The notes under the pieces: model-generated
Database searches by the model: none
What the model was told of the DNA's origin: nothing
The model's input: only the letters and a program-made list of their open reading frames with translations
Position numbers and translations under genes: made by a program
Part shown: positions 62,503 to 64,000 of the stretch, in pieces
How the letters are laid out: every line of letters starts with the position of its first letter
How positions within the stretch are numbered: the first letter of the stretch is position 1
Origin: Actinoplanes siamensis
Lineage (GTDB): Bacteria > Actinomycetota > Actinomycetes > Mycobacteriales > Micromonosporaceae
DNA length: 64,000 bases
NCBI RefSeq assembly: GCF_016862395.1
Contig: NZ_BOMW01000041.1
Span: forward strand, 1 to 64,000
Direction of reading: 5' to 3'

Positions 62503-64000
62503 TCACTGACCCCAGTGGACGAACCCGGCCCACGCCACGACGCGTGCGGGTTCGGTGTCGTCGAGCATCCGGCGCAGGGGGAGCGGCATGTGCCGGGGCG
62601 GCTGCCGGTCCGGGTCGAGCATCCACATCTGTGCCTGGCGCAGCGCGTCCCACGGCGCGCGGCGCTCGGTCGTCAGGTAGTGGTGGAACAGGTACATGAG
62701 CAGGGAGGTCTCCTGGTCCGGAACGCTCCACTGGGTGGACAGCACGGACCGGGCGCCGGCCGCCAGGAACATCGTGCCCAGGCTGTACGCCTCGTCGTAC
62801 CCGTGGATCGACCGGCCGGTGTGGCAGGCCGCGAGCACCACCAGAGCGACCGGGTGCCGGTCCGCCTCGGCCATGATCCCGATCAGCTCGTCAGCGGTGA
62901 GGTCGCCGCCGGCCAGGATCAGCCGGGACGACGCGCCGTCGCCGGCCGTCTCGATCGTGCCGTGCGACGCCAGGTGCAGCATCGTGCCGGCGTGGGCGCC
63001 GTCGGCGCGCAACCACGACCGTACGTCGTCGGGGGTCCCCGCCCCGGACCGGCTGACGGTGCCGTCCGGCCGCCGCCCGACATAGCCGGCGCCGGGATAG
63101 AACGACTGGTGGATCGCGTACGCCTCGAGCCGCGCCGAGGGCAGGCCGGGCGCCCTCCCACCGGTGTCCGGGTCGGCCAGCACCAGGCCGCCGGAGGTGA
63201 TCCGGACCGGCTCGGCGGCCGCGCTGTCGCACAGCATCCGGGCCGACGCGGTCTGCGAGAGGGCGGCCTGCTCCACCACGTACCGGCCGTCCGGGCGGCG
63301 GGCCGCCTGCCACGGGACCCGGGCCAGGTCGCCCATCGGGACGAGCACGATCCGCGGCACCCGCCCGCCGCCGAGGTACGGCGTGAGCAGCGGCCCCATC
63401 GCGGCCTTCCACGCCCACCCGCAGAGCTCGCCGAGGCCGTCCGCCAGCAGGTCGCCGTCCTGCGGGCCGAGGTCCCGGGTCACCACCCCGGTCAGATACC
63501 GCTCGACGCCGCTGCCCGCCTCGACGATCAGGTGCGGCAGGGCCAGGAACCGCGGCCCGCCCTCGGCCGGCGCGATCACCGCCCAGCCGGGCGTCGGCGG
63601 GTCCGCGGGCACCAGGTAGACCAGGGCGTCCGCGCCGAGCCGGCGCAGCGCGCCCTGGATCTCGGCGAGGTCCGGCGGATCGAGCAGGCCGGTGCCACGG
63701 GCCAGTGCGTCGAGGACCTGCTCCCGCAGCCTCGGCGACGGTTCCCGGGCCGCCCGCCACCGGTCGGCCAGGTCGCGGCGACCGATCTCGGTGAGCAGGG
63801 TGTACGGATCGCGCAGCTCGGTCGCCGCGAACAGCATCAACCCGCGTCCGGCGTCCAGCGCCCGCAGCGCGTCGCCGGGCCGGTGGTCGGCCAGCAGCCG
63901 GCCGGCGGCCGCCATGGCCTCCACGGCCGCGCTGCGGGCGACGGACCGGGCCGAGGCCGGGTCCGGCTGCAGGAGCACCCGCCAGGTGTAGCCGCGCAGT
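62503..64000 (-). CDS. CHAT-domain protease, 5' end outside window
   Basis: At least 498 residues; the frame stays open to the window edge. TPR-like helices (GRLLADHRPGDALRALDAGR) are followed by a complete CHAT domain. The catalytic His is in LHLASHGT (62962-62964) and the Cys in VVLAACHTGR (62824-62826). The later LSTQWSVPDQETSLLMY block is typical. CHAT enzymes are caspase/separase-fold cysteine proteases used in bacterial conflict systems. It is upstream of the inactive paralogue in the same operon. Confidence 0.9.
   Translation of the reverse strand, partial: LRGYTWRVLLQPDPASARSVARSAAVEAMAAAGRLLADHRPGDALRALDAGRGLMLFAATELRDPYTLLTEIGRRDLADRWRAAREPSPRLREQVLDALARGTGLLDPPDLAEIQGALRRLGADALVYLVPADPPTPGWAVIAPAEGGPRFLALPHLIVEAGSGVERYLTGVVTRDLGPQDGDLLADGLGELCGWAWKAAMGPLLTPYLGGGRVPRIVLVPMGDLARVPWQAARRPDGRYVVEQAALSQTASARMLCDSAAAEPVRITSGGLVLADPDTGGRAPGLPSARLEAYAIHQSFYPGAGYVGRRPDGTVSRSGAGTPDDVRSWLRADGAHAGTMLHLASHGTIETAGDGASSRLILAGGDLTADELIGIMAEADRHPVALVVLAACHTGRSIHGYDEAYSLGTMFLAAGARSVLSTQWSVPDQETSLLMYLFHHYLTTERRAPWDALRQAQMWMLDPDRQPPRHMPLPLRRMLDDTEPARVVAWAGFVHWGQ

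Overview
The window is very GC-rich actinobacterial chromosome with strong third-position GC bias. A modular polyketide synthase, many secreted carbohydrate-active enzymes, ECF sigma factors and STAND/CHAT proteins together suggest a filamentous, soil-type actinomycete. The mix recalls Micromonosporaceae (Actinoplanes-like), but that rank is an inference. No tRNA, rRNA, CRISPR array, insertion sequence or phage gene was recognised.

Layout. 0-10 kb: the 3' end of a type I PKS (two malonyl-specific DH-KR modules, then a thioesterase) followed by a LuxR-type regulator. 10.6-20.9 kb: general genes (truncated response regulator, ECF41 sigma factor with an NDH-2-like oxidoreductase, TlpA-CcdA redox pair, diguanylate cyclase, GCS2-type ligase, APC permease, pyridoxal kinase). 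21-34 kb: a plant-polysaccharide region. It has a xylo-oligosaccharide-type ABC importer, a cytoplasmic GH10 xylanase, a GH43 xylosidase, a secreted GH11-CBM2 xylanase, a membrane-linked sigma factor fused to an AbfB sugar-binding domain, and a secreted GH92 mannosidase with two CBM32-like domains. A palindrome with core CGAAAGTTTCG recurs in front of the xylan genes. 34-43 kb: an interrupted GGDEF gene, a secreted double SGNH esterase with a CebR-like box, a pabAB-pabC operon and a secreted GH19 chitinase.

44-64 kb is rich in biological-conflict-type proteins. A winged-helix gene and a dual-ATPase (AAA plus HerA/FtsK-like) gene form one operon. Divergent from it are a trypsin-co-occurring-domain protein and a 1337-residue trypsin/STAND/WD40 protein with 14 WD repeats. 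At the right edge is an operon of two CHAT proteins, one with an intact His/Cys dyad and one that has lost both residues, plus a small helical protein. Between them lie a cystathionine beta-synthase, a phosphopantetheinyl transferase (which could activate the PKS carrier domains), TetR, YdcF and GT2 genes and secreted proteins of unknown role.

The xylan genes read as one pathway: GH11 cuts xylan outside the cell, the ABC system imports the oligomers, and GH10 and GH43 finish them inside. The AbfB-sigma protein is a candidate sensor of arabinoxylan. The intergenic spaces hold several decayed gene pieces: a chemoreceptor tip, an ABC ATPase, an endonuclease/exonuclease/phosphatase end, and a secreted glycoside hydrolase that still has its operator and signal peptide. 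All homology statements come from motif recognition by eye, with no database search.
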